A stretch of DNA of 47,925 nucleotides from an uncultured Clostridia bacterium. Its GTDB lineage: Bacteria; Bacillota; Clostridia; Oscillospirales; Acutalibacteraceae. Position numbers and translations under genes: made by a program. The notes below the pieces were generated by a model, which did not search any database, was not told the DNA's origin, and worked only from the letters and a program-made list of their open reading frames with translations. Shown one piece after another: positions 1-7,523 of the stretch (position 1 is the stretch's first letter; each line of letters starts with the position of its first letter). Location of the stretch: NCBI GenBank assembly GCA_944384905.1, contig CALWVE010000010.1, positions 1 through 47,925 on the forward strand, in the 5' to 3' direction.

Positions 1-64
1 TTGTCTCCACTACCGTTCGCTTGAATTCCGGCGTGTATCGTTTATTCGGTATTCCTTTTGGCAT
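1..64 (-). CDS. IS3-type transposase OrfA, N-terminal fragment cut by window edge
   Basis: An ATG at 64 opens a frame that stays open to the window edge and encodes MPKGIPNKRYTPEFKRTVVE. The YTPEFK...VVE pattern is typical of the start of the helix-turn-helix OrfA protein of IS3-family elements, which binds the terminal repeats. A GGGGTG Shine-Dalgarno sits 7 nt before the ATG, inside the inner arm of the palindrome at 72-118. Only 21 residues are visible, so intactness of the transposase is unknown. Confidence 0.7.
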   Translation of the reverse strand, partial: MPKGIPNKRYTPEFKRTVVET

Positions 65-71
65 AATAAAT

Positions 72-118
72 CACCCCATCTGTTAGATAGTATATCACAC
101 TGTCTAACAAATGGGGTG
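72..118. repeat. Imperfect inverted repeat at the IS end, enclosing a -10-like box
   Basis: Arms 72-89 and 101-118 match at 16 of 18 positions around an 11-nt spacer. The outer arm belongs to the IS terminal repeat; the inner arm carries the transposase Shine-Dalgarno. A TATACT box on the minus strand (89-94) lies at the centre. The hairpin could hide the ribosome site from read-through transcripts, or act as a binding site for the transposase itself; both are inference. Confidence 0.65.
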
Positions 119-124
119 CTGTTC

Positions 125-150
125 AAACCCTCGTCGGGGGTTTCCCTTTT
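125..150. repeat. Truncated copy of a dispersed palindromic repeat
   Basis: These 26 nt are the exact reverse complement of 24916-24941. At the distant site the sequence continues into a complete 9-bp stem (GGGAAACCC / GGGTTTCCC). Here the far arm stops after GGGTTT because the IS end begins. The arm next to luxS is intact and could still act as part of a terminator for the IS or luxS. Confidence 0.8.
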
Positions 151-160
151 AACGCCTTTT

Positions 161-640
161 TTATTGCGGATAAACAGTATTACGGTCGCTCAGGCAGTCG
201 AGCACTTCGCGGCGAAATTTAGCCGCATAATACTGCGCCATGGAAAGATTCATATCGAGATAGTTGCCGCAATCGCGTGCGGAAGCGCCCGGAATCTCGC
301 CGGAAAAATCACGAACAAAATCGCAGAGTTCCCCGAGAAGCGGTGCAATGTCGCGCGGCTGCAAATTTCCTTTAAAAATCACATAAAAACCGGTGCGGCA
401 GCCCATAGGGCCGAAATAAATCGTGCGGTCTTTCCACACGGGATGATTGCGCAGAAAGGTTGCACCCAGATGTTCGAGCGCATGTACGGCGGCCGTATCC
501 ATCACCGGTTCCAAGTTCGGCCGGGTGAAACGCAGGTCAAAAGTTGTCAGCGTTTCTTCGCCGCAGGTATCCAGCCGGGAAACATAAATGCCCGGCAGCA
601 GATCAAGATGATTCACCGTAAAGCTTGCAATTTTCTCCAT
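161..640 (-). CDS. luxS: S-ribosylhomocysteine lyase (LuxS)
   Basis: This 159-residue protein cleaves S-ribosylhomocysteine to homocysteine and the autoinducer-2 precursor, completing the cytosolic activated-methyl cycle. The metal site is visible as H53-A-L-E-H57 plus C124 in the CGNY motif, and the catalytic cysteine is C81 in PMGCRTGFY. Length matches the family. Most homologues have HTLEH; alanine replaces threonine here without touching the ligands. The ATG lies one base after the stop of the upstream oxidoreductase (TGA-T-ATG), with AGGA about 8 nt upstream, so the two are translationally linked. No methyltransferase or nucleosidase gene is adjacent. Confidence 0.95.
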   Translation of the reverse strand: MEKIASFTVNHLDLLPGIYVSRLDTCGEETLTTFDLRFTRPNLEPVMDTAAVHALEHLGATFLRNHPVWKDRTIYFGPMGCRTGFYVIFKGNLQPRDIAPLLGELCDFVRDFSGEIPGASARDCGNYLDMNLSMAQYYAAKFRREVLDCLSDRNTVYPQ

Positions 641-641
641 A

Positions 642-1898
642 TCAATTTCCTTTCGAATCCGTTTCTTCTAAACATTCGCCATGCTTGGTGCGAATATAGT
701 CATCCATCGCTTTCACAACTTTTTTGGAATAGGCAACGGCTTCCACGACGGTTTTGGCGCCGTTGACCACATCGCCCGAAGCAAAAATGCCCGGAATGGT
801 TGTTTCGCCTTTTTCATCCGTCTGAAGCAATCCTTTATCGGTGGCTTTGAGGCCTTTTGTATTATCCACCAGCTTGGATTTTGGCAGCTGGCTGATCGAA
901 ACAATCGTAGAATCGGCATGAACCTGTTTCTTTTCTTCGGAAAAACCGAGAATACTGCCGTCTTCACCGTAATGGACATCGCGGAATACCGGGCCGTCCT
1001 TCGTGATTTCCACCACGTCTTTGGCCGTAATGATATCCACGCCGTCGATTTTGGCATAAGAAACCTCGCGCGGGCTGGCGTTTGGCTTTTGCGCACGCTC
1101 GTAAACCGTAACTTTTTTCACACCGGCACGGCGCGCCGTACGGGCCACATCCATGGCGGCGTTACCCGCGCCGATAATAACAACCTCGTTACCCAGCTCG
1201 TACACATCGGGGTTAGCGAGATAATCGATGGCAAAATGCACATTGCCCAGGCTTTCGCCTTTCACGCCCAGTTTTTTCGGGCGCCAGACGCCGGTCCCGA
1301 TAAAGATCGATTCATATCCATCACGCAACAAATCATCAATTTGCAAAGCGCCGCCGATGGTGGTATTCGGCCGGATATGCACGCCGATTTCGCGCAGTTT
1401 TTTCTTGTAGCGCAGCAAGATGTCTTTGGGCAGACGGAATTTCGGAATACCGTACCACAGCACGCCGCCGATCTGATCTTTGGCTTCAAAAATCGTAACG
1501 TCATAGCCCTTTTGCCGAAGCAAAATTGCCGCAGAAATACTGGCCGGTCCGGACCCGATCATGGCGATCATCCGCCCATTTTTCGGCGCACACGAAATCG
1601 TCATCTGATCAAGATACGTATCGGAAATATAGTTTTCAATACTGCTGAAATGCACCGGCACACCCTTGCGTCCCAGCACGCAATGGCCCTCACACTGTTT
1701 TTCGTGGTCGCAAACAAGTGAACAGACAACCGACAGCGGGTTATTTTGGAACAACATTTCTCCTGCTGCTTCCAGTCCCTGATCCAGAAAAGTACGGATC
1801 ACCTTGGGAATGGGCGTATGAATGGGACAGCCCTCTTGGCACATCGGCTTTTTACAATTTAAACAGCGATTGGCTTCATCCAAAATCAAAACACTCAT
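642..1898 (-). CDS. GltD-like NAD(P)-dependent FAD oxidoreductase
   Basis: The 418-residue protein resembles the small subunit of glutamate synthase and related NfnB/PreT-type electron-transfer flavoproteins. The N-terminus has cysteines typical of the Fe-S domain (CLNCKKPMCQEGCP, residues 12-25; CSLVCDHEKQCEGHC around 60-73). An FAD-binding GSGPASISAA motif follows near 115 and an NAD(P)-binding GAGNAAMDVARTA motif near 243. No glutamate synthase large subunit lies nearby, so its partner is unknown; a GltD, a NADPH:ferredoxin subunit or a dihydropyrimidine dehydrogenase-like subunit are all possible. It is first in an operon with luxS. Confidence 0.85.
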   Translation of the reverse strand: MSVLILDEANRCLNCKKPMCQEGCPIHTPIPKVIRTFLDQGLEAAGEMLFQNNPLSVVCSLVCDHEKQCEGHCVLGRKGVPVHFSSIENYISDTYLDQMTISCAPKNGRMIAMIGSGPASISAAILLRQKGYDVTIFEAKDQIGGVLWYGIPKFRLPKDILLRYKKKLREIGVHIRPNTTIGGALQIDDLLRDGYESIFIGTGVWRPKKLGVKGESLGNVHFAIDYLANPDVYELGNEVVIIGAGNAAMDVARTARRAGVKKVTVYERAQKPNASPREVSYAKIDGVDIITAKDVVEITKDGPVFRDVHYGEDGSILGFSEEKKQVHADSTIVSISQLPKSKLVDNTKGLKATDKGLLQTDEKGETTIPGIFASGDVVNGAKTVVEAVAYSKKVVKAMDDYIRTKHGECLEETDSKGN

Positions 1899-1957
1899 AG
1901 CCAGACTCCTCTCCGTTGTGCAAAAGCAAATTGTTTTTCATTGCGGGTCTTATAAAA

Positions 1958-1986
1958 AGTATAACACGGCCAAACAAGCGATTCAA
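1958..1986 (-). promoter_or_regulatory. Promoter of the oxidoreductase-luxS operon
   Basis: On the minus strand TTGAAT (1981-1986) and TATACT (1958-1963) are separated by 17 nt. The predicted start lies about 50 nt before the ATG at 1898. Confidence 0.6.
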
Positions 1987-2016
1987 GCCAAATACGTTCA
2001 GGCCGTTTTTCGGTTG

Positions 2017-2604
2017 TTATTTTTCTTTATCCGCCTGTAAAAAACCGATGCCGTGCATCATCATGCCGCCCGCCATATCGGCCATTTCTTCGGCCGGCGT
2101 AACCATCCCTTCGGCAAGCCATGTTTGCAGCAGACCAATGCATCCCGCGCTGACAAAAGAATAGAAAAATTCAAGCTGGCGATGCGTAGCTCCCTCAAAA
2201 AAGCGGCTGTAGTTTTCCACACAGCTGGTTCTTCCCAGTTCAATCAGCTTCATGGCAAACGTTTTATCCCCGTACGGGCCCAGCGTAACCGTACAGATAT
2301 CCGCATTTTCCTTTAAACAACGAAAGATACCGGTCGTCACTTTTCTGGCTGTTAAATCGCCTTTTTCCGCTGCCAACAGCGGTTCCAGCGCCGCGCGGAA
2401 ATCTTCCATCATTTCCTCTTCCACCTGGGTTAACAGATCAAAAATATCCGTATAGTGCGCATAAAACGTTCCCCGGTGAATTCCTGCTTTTTCACACAAT
2501 TCCTTTACCGAAATGCTTTGCACCGGCTTTTGTTTGAGCAGTTCCGTCAAGGCCCGGCGCAGCAGCATTTTTGTTAATCGCACACGCTGATCCGAAGTTT
2601 TCAT
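2017..2604 (-). CDS. TetR/AcrR-family transcriptional regulator
   Basis: A 195-residue repressor-type protein. The N-terminal helix-turn-helix covers about residues 5-50 (RRALTELLKQKPVQSISVKE...AGIHRGTFYAHY), the standard TetR DNA-binding domain. The C-terminal half is the ligand/dimer domain of the TetR_C_7/DhaS-like kind, with a methionine-rich end. The ATG at 2604 is preferred over the GTG at 2613 because AAAGGTG lies 8 nt upstream of it and overlaps the GTG. It is divergent from the epimerase gene at 2795, with two palindromes between them, so control of that gene and of itself is likely. The ligand cannot be told. Confidence 0.85.
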   Translation of the reverse strand: MKTSDQRVRLTKMLLRRALTELLKQKPVQSISVKELCEKAGIHRGTFYAHYTDIFDLLTQVEEEMMEDFRAALEPLLAAEKGDLTARKVTTGIFRCLKENADICTVTLGPYGDKTFAMKLIELGRTSCVENYSRFFEGATHRQLEFFYSFVSAGCIGLLQTWLAEGMVTPAEEMADMAGGMMMHGIGFLQADKEK

Positions 2605-2631
2605 TTTATTCACACCTTTCTAAATTTTTTG

Positions 2632-2651
2632 TGTCCATGACCACGTGGACA
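2632..2651. promoter_or_regulatory. Candidate TetR operator (palindrome)
   Basis: TGTCCA (2632-2637) and TGGACA (2646-2651) form an inverted repeat with an 8-nt spacer, about 28 nt upstream of the regulator's ATG. Position and symmetry suit autoregulation by the TetR protein; no binding data are implied. Confidence 0.5.
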
Positions 2652-2697
2652 ACATTTTTTGTCGTTTGTGTCGTACTACCTACGGCATGTCTACAAG

Positions 2698-2733
2698 ATA
2701 TCGGTTGTATATCCTATCTGTATCCGATATAAT
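2698..2733 (+). promoter_or_regulatory. Epimerase promoter embedded in an inverted repeat
   Basis: TTGTAT (2705-2710) and TATAAT (2728-2733) are spaced by 17 nt. A 7-bp perfect inverted repeat, ATATCGG (2698-2704) and CCGATAT (2724-2730), brackets the -35 box and overlaps the -10 box. A dimeric repressor bound there would block polymerase. Confidence 0.65.
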
Positions 2734-2794
2734 AATAATACAAAAAGAAACGAAACGCAACACCGTGTCTATTATTAAGGAAAGGTACAGCTGA

Positions 2795-3796
2795 ATGAAA
2801 AAAATCTTTGTAATTACCGGGGCAAACGGACATTTGGGCAATACAATTCTGCGGCAACTGGCCGGCAAAAATCTGATTCTGCGCGGGTTGATTCTCCCGA
2901 ATGAAGAACCCGTCGGGCTGCCGGAAGTTAGCTATTATCGCGGAGATGTCTGCGATACAGAGACACTGCGCCCTATGTTTGAACACGACGCGGATACGGA
3001 AATTTATGTAATTCACACCGCGGGACGAATTGATATTTCCGAAGAAGTTTCTCCCGAAGTTTACAATGTAAACGTGATCGGGACAAAAAATATTCTGGCC
3101 TTGTGCCGCGAATATAAGGTAAAACGCTTGGTTTATGTCAGCTCGGTTCATGCTATCCCTGAAAAAGATCCGGCGTTCGTCCTTTCGGAAGTCGATCATT
3201 TTTCGCCCGAAGCCGTGGTGGGCGGCTACGCCAAAACCAAGGCGGAAGCAACGCAGGCTGTTCTGGACGCAGCCGCAAACGGACTGAACGCCGTTGTGGT
3301 TCAGCCCTCGGGCATTTTGGGGCCGTTTGATCGTTCCGGCAATCATCTGGTTCAGATGGTATCCGATTATATTCAGGGAAAATTGCCCGCCTGTGTAAAA
3401 GGCGGCTACGACTTTGTAGATGTACGCGATGTGGCCACAGGCTGTATCGAAGCCGCCTGCAAAGGCCGCAGCGGCGAATGTTATATTCTTTCCAATCGTC
3501 ACTACGAAATTCGCGATATTCTGCGCATGGTGCGCAAGGTTCACGGCGGGCGCAAAATTCCTGTGCTGCCCATGTGGATGGCACGCATGGCGGCTCCCGT
3601 TTTGCAGTGGCAGGCCAAACGCAAGAAAAAGCGTCCTTTGTACACCCGCTATTCCTTGCACACGCTCTGTACGAACGACCGTTTTTCCCACGATAAAGCC
3701 ACCAGCGAACTGGGCTACAAACCGCGCGAATTGTTCCAGACCATTCGTGATACCGTGAACTGGATCTGCGGCGGGAACCTGACGGCGCACGGCTAA
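2795..3796 (+). CDS. NAD-dependent epimerase/dehydratase (extended SDR)
   Basis: The 333-residue protein is an extended short-chain dehydrogenase/reductase. The Rossmann motif TGANGHLG is at residues 8-15, the conserved HTAG near 74, SSVHA near 127 and the catalytic YAKTK near 150. It resembles the 3-beta-hydroxysteroid dehydrogenase/dihydroflavonol reductase branch rather than UDP-sugar epimerases, so the substrate is open. The C-terminal part contains a basic stretch (WQAKRKKKRP). It is divergently transcribed from the TetR gene and has its own promoter with an overlapping palindrome, so it is the most likely regulated target. Confidence 0.8.
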   Translation: MKKIFVITGANGHLGNTILRQLAGKNLILRGLILPNEEPVGLPEVSYYRGDVCDTETLRPMFEHDADTEIYVIHTAGRIDISEEVSPEVYNVNVIGTKNILALCREYKVKRLVYVSSVHAIPEKDPAFVLSEVDHFSPEAVVGGYAKTKAEATQAVLDAAANGLNAVVVQPSGILGPFDRSGNHLVQMVSDYIQGKLPACVKGGYDFVDVRDVATGCIEAACKGRSGECYILSNRHYEIRDILRMVRKVHGGRKIPVLPMWMARMAAPVLQWQAKRKKKRPLYTRYSLHTLCTNDRFSHDKATSELGYKPRELFQTIRDTVNWICGGNLTAHG

Positions 3797-3802
3797 AATA
3801 GA

Positions 3803-3831
3803 TTGACACCCGATGCTTTTTGTGCTAGGAT
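3803..3831 (+). promoter_or_regulatory. Promoter of the GNAT gene
   Basis: A consensus TTGACA (3803-3808) and TAGGAT (3826-3831) are spaced by 17 nt, with an extended -10 TG at 3823-3824. The start would fall about 35 nt before the ATG at 3872, and GGAGG precedes it. Confidence 0.75.
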
Positions 3832-3871
3832 AAGATTCCTTTTTAGACCGTAAAAAGCAAGGAGGGAAACC

Positions 3872-4471
3872 ATGTCATCTATTAAAGAATCCGATTGGAT
3901 TGCCAGACATCAAAAAGTATTAGCTGAAAACGGCGGGAAACGTCCCACGCTGTCCCCCGCGGTAATTCTGGAAACGCCGCGCCTGATTCTGCGCGAAATG
4001 ACGCCCGATGATTGCGACGATCTATGCGAAATCCTACAGGATGAGCAAGCCATGTATGCCTATGCGCACGCCTTCTCCGACGATGAATGCCGCGCCTGGC
4101 TGCAGAATCAATTCCGACGCTACGAAACATATGGATTTGGTTTGTGGGCTGTATTGGAAAAAGAAACGGGTGCGTGGCTGGGTCAGTGTGGGTTGACGAT
4201 TCAAGACTGGAACGGCGATCGTGTGCTGGAAGTCGGTTACCTATTCAAACGGCGTTACTGGCACAACGGTTTTGCTACCGAAGCCGCCGCAGGCTGCATT
4301 CAATACGCTTTCCAAACCTTACAAGCGGACGAAGTCTGCACCATTATTCGTGACAACAACCTCGCTTCTCAGGCTGTTGCCCGTCGAAACGGGCTGGTTC
4401 CCTTCGACACGATGGTGAAACACTATTACGGTATCGATATGCCGCATATCCGGTTTATCAAGAAAAACTGA
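3872..4471 (+). CDS. GNAT acetyltransferase, RimJ/RimL-like
   Basis: A 199-residue protein whose residues 33-190 follow the Acetyltransf_3 (RimJ/RimL) layout: ETPRLILREMTPDD at the start of the domain, the acetyl-CoA loop region VGYLFKRRYWHNGFATEAA, and IRDNNLASQAVARRNGLVP near the end. Such enzymes transfer acetyl groups from acetyl-CoA to N-terminal or side-chain amines of proteins or small molecules; the acceptor here is unknown. About 30 residues precede the domain. It is a single-gene unit with its own promoter and terminator. Confidence 0.85.
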   Translation: MSSIKESDWIARHQKVLAENGGKRPTLSPAVILETPRLILREMTPDDCDDLCEILQDEQAMYAYAHAFSDDECRAWLQNQFRRYETYGFGLWAVLEKETGAWLGQCGLTIQDWNGDRVLEVGYLFKRRYWHNGFATEAAAGCIQYAFQTLQADEVCTIIRDNNLASQAVARRNGLVPFDTMVKHYYGIDMPHIRFIKKN

Positions 4472-4488
4472 AAACGAAATGAACTGTG

Positions 4489-4516
4489 ACAGATCCCGGT
4501 TGGGATCTGTTTTTTT
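4489..4516 (+). terminator. Intrinsic terminator after the GNAT gene
   Basis: A 9-bp perfect stem ACAGATCCC / GGGATCTGT with a GGTT loop is followed by seven T residues. Confidence 0.9.
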
Positions 4517-4679
4517 ATGCGAAATTTCGCTTCTGTGCCACCTTAAAAAACTGTTAAAGAATTTTTCACGGATGATTGGCTAAATGATCAGCCAGTTTTC
4601 AAAAAACATCAAATAAGCTTCACAATCGGCGGGTATCCTAGAAGCATAGAAAACGAGAGAACGAAAGGAGCGAATCATT

Positions 4680-6089
4680 ATGACGGATTATCGTGATTAT
4701 GATTTGAATGAAAATAAAAACGACAGAAACGAAGAAAACGCTTCTGTCTCCGAATCGGAACGCCCCATCGAAGAAACGTATGTATCGGAAACACCTGTAC
4801 AGGAAGAACCGATTTACACCAATCCCGAACAGACTTCCGCAGAAGAATCTGCTTCACCGATTGTTCCCACATCGGTTTACAGTTATGGTAAGCCGGAATC
4901 GAAAAAGAAAGAACCTAAAAAGCGCCGCGGAATGCCGTTTGCAGCCGTAATCAGTTTGGTTCTGGTATGCGCCCTATTGTTCTCGGGTGTCGGAACGGCA
5001 GCCGGCTTCTGGATTGCTTCCGGTCTGGTTTCCAAAAACACCAGCAGTAATTCTTCGAGTGGATCCACCTCTGGAACCAACACATCCGTAAGCGTTCCCA
5101 CGCCGGTTGTTAGCGGAGAATCGCTCACAGCCAATGAAGTCTATCAGCTGGCCTGTGAACAGGTTGTCGGTATTCAAGTACCGATCACCACGACCAACAT
5201 CTTCGGCCAGACCACATCGGGCGCTGTAGCCGGTTCCGGGTTCATCATTTCCGAGGATGGTTACATTCTCACCAACTACCACGTTATTTCCGATGCGGCT
5301 AAGTACGACTACGATATCAACGTGATGCTGCACGACGGTACAACCTACAAAGCCACGCTGGTCGGCGGCGAGCCGGATAACGACGTTGCCGTCATCAAAA
5401 TTGAAGCAAACGGCCTGAACGCCGCTTCGATCGGAGATTCTTCTTCGATGCAGGTTGGCCAGACGGTTTATGCCGTAGGCAACCCGCTGGGTGAACTGGA
5501 TTACAGCATGACAAGCGGTATTGTCAGTGCACTGGACCGTGTGATCGCAACGGATTCTTCCACTTCCATCAACATGTTCCAGGTAGACACCGCCATCAAC
5601 TCCGGTAACTCTGGTGGCCCGGTTTATGATGCGGCCGGACGTGTCATCGGCATCGTAACCGCTAAATATTCCGAATCCGGTGTAGAAGGACTTGGTTTTG
5701 CTATTCCGATCAACGACGCTATGGATATCGCCAAACAGCTGATGGATCAAGGTTATGTTTCGGGCAAAGCCTATCTAGGCATTGGTGTTCAGGATATTGA
5801 CAGTCGCTACGCACAGTATTACAACATTCCCATGGGTGCTTATGTAGCCAGTGTGGAAGAAGGCTCCTGTGCCGAAAAAGCAGGACTCACTGCGGGTGAC
5901 GTTATTACGGCCGTAAATGATACGGAAGTAACCTCTTCCAGCGAACTGAAAACTGCTTTGAAAGATTACAATGCGGGCGATACCGTAAAACTCACCGTCT
6001 ATCGTTCGGGCAAATCTTCTGAAGTATCGGTAACACTGGACGAATATGTTCTCCAGCAAAACAATACGCAGCCTTCAGGCAATGGCTGA
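4680..6089 (+). CDS. htrA: HtrA/DegP-type membrane-anchored serine protease with PDZ domain
   Basis: A 469-residue extracytoplasmic quality-control protease. Residues 1-85 are a cytosolic tail rich in acidic residues ending in a basic KKKEPKKRRG stretch; a membrane helix spans about 86-114; a Ser/Gly/Thr linker follows. The trypsin-like domain (about 150-345) shows the catalytic triad H201 (TNYHVIS), D235 (DNDVAV) and S311 (GNSGGP). One PDZ domain covers about 362-455. This is the YvtA/YkdA/HtrA arrangement of Firmicutes. The 5' region 4517-4679 contains a small inverted repeat, TGGCT (4577-4581) and AGCCA (4590-4594), but no convincing sigma-A promoter was found. Confidence 0.93.
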   Translation: MTDYRDYDLNENKNDRNEENASVSESERPIEETYVSETPVQEEPIYTNPEQTSAEESASPIVPTSVYSYGKPESKKKEPKKRRGMPFAAVISLVLVCALLFSGVGTAAGFWIASGLVSKNTSSNSSSGSTSGTNTSVSVPTPVVSGESLTANEVYQLACEQVVGIQVPITTTNIFGQTTSGAVAGSGFIISEDGYILTNYHVISDAAKYDYDINVMLHDGTTYKATLVGGEPDNDVAVIKIEANGLNAASIGDSSSMQVGQTVYAVGNPLGELDYSMTSGIVSALDRVIATDSSTSINMFQVDTAINSGNSGGPVYDAAGRVIGIVTAKYSESGVEGLGFAIPINDAMDIAKQLMDQGYVSGKAYLGIGVQDIDSRYAQYYNIPMGAYVASVEEGSCAEKAGLTAGDVITAVNDTEVTSSSELKTALKDYNAGDTVKLTVYRSGKSSEVSVTLDEYVLQQNNTQPSGNG

Positions 6090-6092
6090 TCT

Positions 6093-6120
6093 TCTTATTG
6101 CTTTCATCTTATTGCTTTCA
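6093..6120. repeat. Two tandem 14-bp repeats
   Basis: TCTTATTGCTTTCA occurs twice in a row with a partial third unit after it, 4 nt past the htrA stop codon. It looks like a short slippage duplication. Confidence 0.85.
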
Positions 6121-6147
6121 TCTTTTTGCCTTCTAATATATAAAATC

Positions 6148-6179
6148 AAAAATGCCTTGCTTTTACGCAAGGCATTTTT
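6148..6179 (+). terminator. Terminator of htrA
   Basis: AAAAATGCCTTGC (6148-6160) pairs perfectly with GCAAGGCATTTTT (6167-6179) around a 6-nt loop. The A and T runs on both sides make it able to work in both directions. Confidence 0.9.
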
Positions 6180-6245
6180 GCTATATAAAATTCAAGCCAT
6201 CACAAGGCGTGATTTTTTCCATCAGTCTTGAAAATAGGATAAAAC

Positions 6246-6278
6246 AAAAGCCGCCTGCAAAAGCAGACGGCTTTTTTA
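6246..6278 (-). terminator. Terminator of rplJ-rplL
   Basis: The stem GCCGCCTGC / GCAGACGGC has one mismatch and an AAAA loop, with A runs on the left (U run in the minus transcript) and T runs on the right. It lies 14 nt after the rplL stop. Confidence 0.85.
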
Positions 6279-6291
6279 TGAAGAAGTAAAA

Positions 6292-6666
6292 TTACTTCAG
6301 TTCTACTTCAGCACCAGCTTCAACGAGCTTAGCCTTGATAGCTTCAGCGTCTTCCTTGGAAGCGCCTTCCTTAACGGTCTTCGGAGCGCCGTCAACCAGA
6401 GCCTTGGCTTCCTTCAGACCCAGACCGGTAACTTCCTTAACAACCTTGATCACGTTGATCTTGTTGCCGCCGGCGTTGGTCAGAACAACGTCACACTCGG
6501 TCTTTTCTTCAGCAGCAGGAGCGCCGGCAACCGGGCCAGCAGCAACAGCTACAGGAGCAGCGGCGGAAACGCCGAATTCTTCTTCGATGGCCTTTACGAG
6601 GTCAGCGAGTTCAAGGACGGTAAGAGCCTTGACTTCTTCGATGATGTTCATAATCTTCTCGGACAT
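6292..6666 (-). CDS. rplL: Ribosomal protein bL12 (L7/L12)
   Basis: This 124-residue acidic stalk protein binds L10 as dimers and recruits translation factors. The N-terminal dimerisation part ([20 protein letters not shown]), the alanine-rich hinge (about residues 35-52) and the C-terminal domain with [16 protein letters not shown] are all visible. The ATG at 6666 is chosen because GGAGG lies 8 nt upstream and the product then matches the usual length; an in-frame ATG 36 nt further up lacks a site. It lies 40 nt after rplJ in the same transcript. Confidence 0.97.
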   Translation of the reverse strand: MSEKIMNIIEEVKALTVLELADLVKAIEEEFGVSAAAPVAVAAGPVAGAPAAEEKTECDVVLTNAGGNKINVIKVVKEVTGLGLKEAKALVDGAPKTVKEGASKEDAEAIKAKLVEAGAEVELK

Positions 6667-6706
6667 GGTACTATCCTCCATTAATTTTAAATTCAATTGC
6701 ACAGAC

Positions 6707-7237
6707 TTATTCGGCCGGCTGTGCTTCTTCGGCCGGAGCGCCTTCGTTCATTTTTTCTACGATGGCGTTGATGGCGAGGGCCAGCTTGGTCAGGTTGCCG
6801 TTCAGGCCATACAGTACCTGAGCCAGCAGAACTTCCTTGGACGGCAGCTTGGCGAGTTCAGCCACACGGGCAGCATTGAGAACTTCACCGTCGGCATAAC
6901 CGGCTTTCACCGTGAACTTTTCGTTCTTTTCGGCGAAACCAGCCAGAATACGGGCCGGAGCCACATAATCTTCAGCGCTGACAGCGATAGCCGTGGTGCC
7001 TTCCAGAACGGAATCGAGACCTTCGATACCAGCTTCTTTCAGAGCACGGGAGAGCAGCGTGTTCTTGACTACCTTATAGGTGCAGCCGGATTCACGCAGT
7101 TCCTTACGCAGCTTGGTATCGTCCGCTACGGTGATGCCGCTGTAATCAACTACAACACCGGAAACGGAATTCTTCAGCAATTCGCTGAGAGCCGCAACCT
7201 GCTGCTTCTTCTGTTCCAAAACTACATTACTGGGCAA
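6707..7237 (-). CDS. rplJ: Ribosomal protein uL10, TTG start
   Basis: A 176-residue protein that anchors L12 dimers to 23S rRNA and represses its own translation by binding the leader RNA. The N-terminal RNA-binding domain runs [20 protein letters not shown], and the C-terminal helix binds L12, ending in an acidic, alanine-rich tail. The TTG at 7237 is taken as the start because GGAGGTG lies 6 nt upstream and homologues begin at this point; the frame continues upstream only through the structured leader. The uncommon TTG start may help keep synthesis low. Confidence 0.95.
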   Translation of the reverse strand: MPSNVVLEQKKQQVAALSELLKNSVSGVVVDYSGITVADDTKLRKELRESGCTYKVVKNTLLSRALKEAGIEGLDSVLEGTTAIAVSAEDYVAPARILAGFAEKNEKFTVKAGYADGEVLNAARVAELAKLPSKEVLLAQVLYGLNGNLTKLALAINAIVEKMNEGAPAEEAQPAE

Positions 7238-7264
7238 TGTGTTCACCTCCAACATGAAAGTTGA

Positions 7265-7395
7265 AGAAATCCAAGTATGAGAAAACCCTTCTCCGAGACA
7301 GAGAAGGGTAAAATACAAAAGTATTCTCGTCTTCCTCGGCAGGCGGAAACCATTGACCCGCTTACGCAGGACCTGCTGTCTCTGGATTTCAACTT
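7265..7395 (-). promoter_or_regulatory. L10 leader RNA with attenuator hairpin
   Basis: The 5' region of rplJ contains the conserved blocks of the ribosomal L10 leader (GACAGCAGGTCC, AAGCGGGTCAATGG, TCCGCCTGCCGAGGAAGA, minus strand). It ends in a 9-bp stem ACCCTTCTC / GAGAAGGGT (7285-7293 / 7301-7309) followed by a U run, a terminator-like attenuator. L10(L12)4 binding to this RNA is known to repress the operon in other bacteria. Confidence 0.88.
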
Positions 7396-7399
7396 AATT

Positions 7400-7428
7400 A
7401 GTATACTAAAAAGCAAAGGAAATGTCAA
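7400..7428 (-). promoter_or_regulatory. Promoter of rplJ-rplL
   Basis: Consensus TTGACA (7423-7428) and TATACT (7400-7405) on the minus strand with a 17-nt spacer, directly upstream of the L10 leader. Confidence 0.85.
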
Positions 7429-7473
7429 GAGCAAATTCAAAAAACTTTGACATTTTCTGTATGCAAAACAAAA

Positions 7474-7500
7474 CGTCTGCTTCGAAAATCGGAGCAGACG
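7474..7500 (-). terminator. Terminator after rplA
   Basis: Stem CGTCTGCTCCG / CGAAGCAGACG (minus strand) with a 5-nt loop, then TTTTGTTTTG. It separates the rplK-rplA transcript from rplJ-rplL. Confidence 0.85.
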
Positions 7501-7523
7501 GATTTGTCTGTTAAGCGTAAACC

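Larger units (their letters stand above)
1..125 (-). mobile_element. IS3-family-like insertion sequence, upstream end only
   Basis: Read on the minus strand, the segment starts with the end sequence TGAACAGCACCCCATTTG (position 125 inward), a form I associate with terminal inverted repeats of IS3-type elements in Clostridia. It leads into the start of a transposase gene at 64. The rest of the element lies outside the window, so the other end and any target duplication cannot be checked. The family is inferred from the end sequence and the first 21 transposase residues. Confidence 0.7.

Noticed and set aside
1228..1721. Long plus-strand frames opposite the GltD-like gene and similar long frames opposite nifJ, luxS, glyA and the radical-SAM gene.
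   Set aside because: They have no ribosome sites or recognisable proteins and are mirror frames of well-supported genes.
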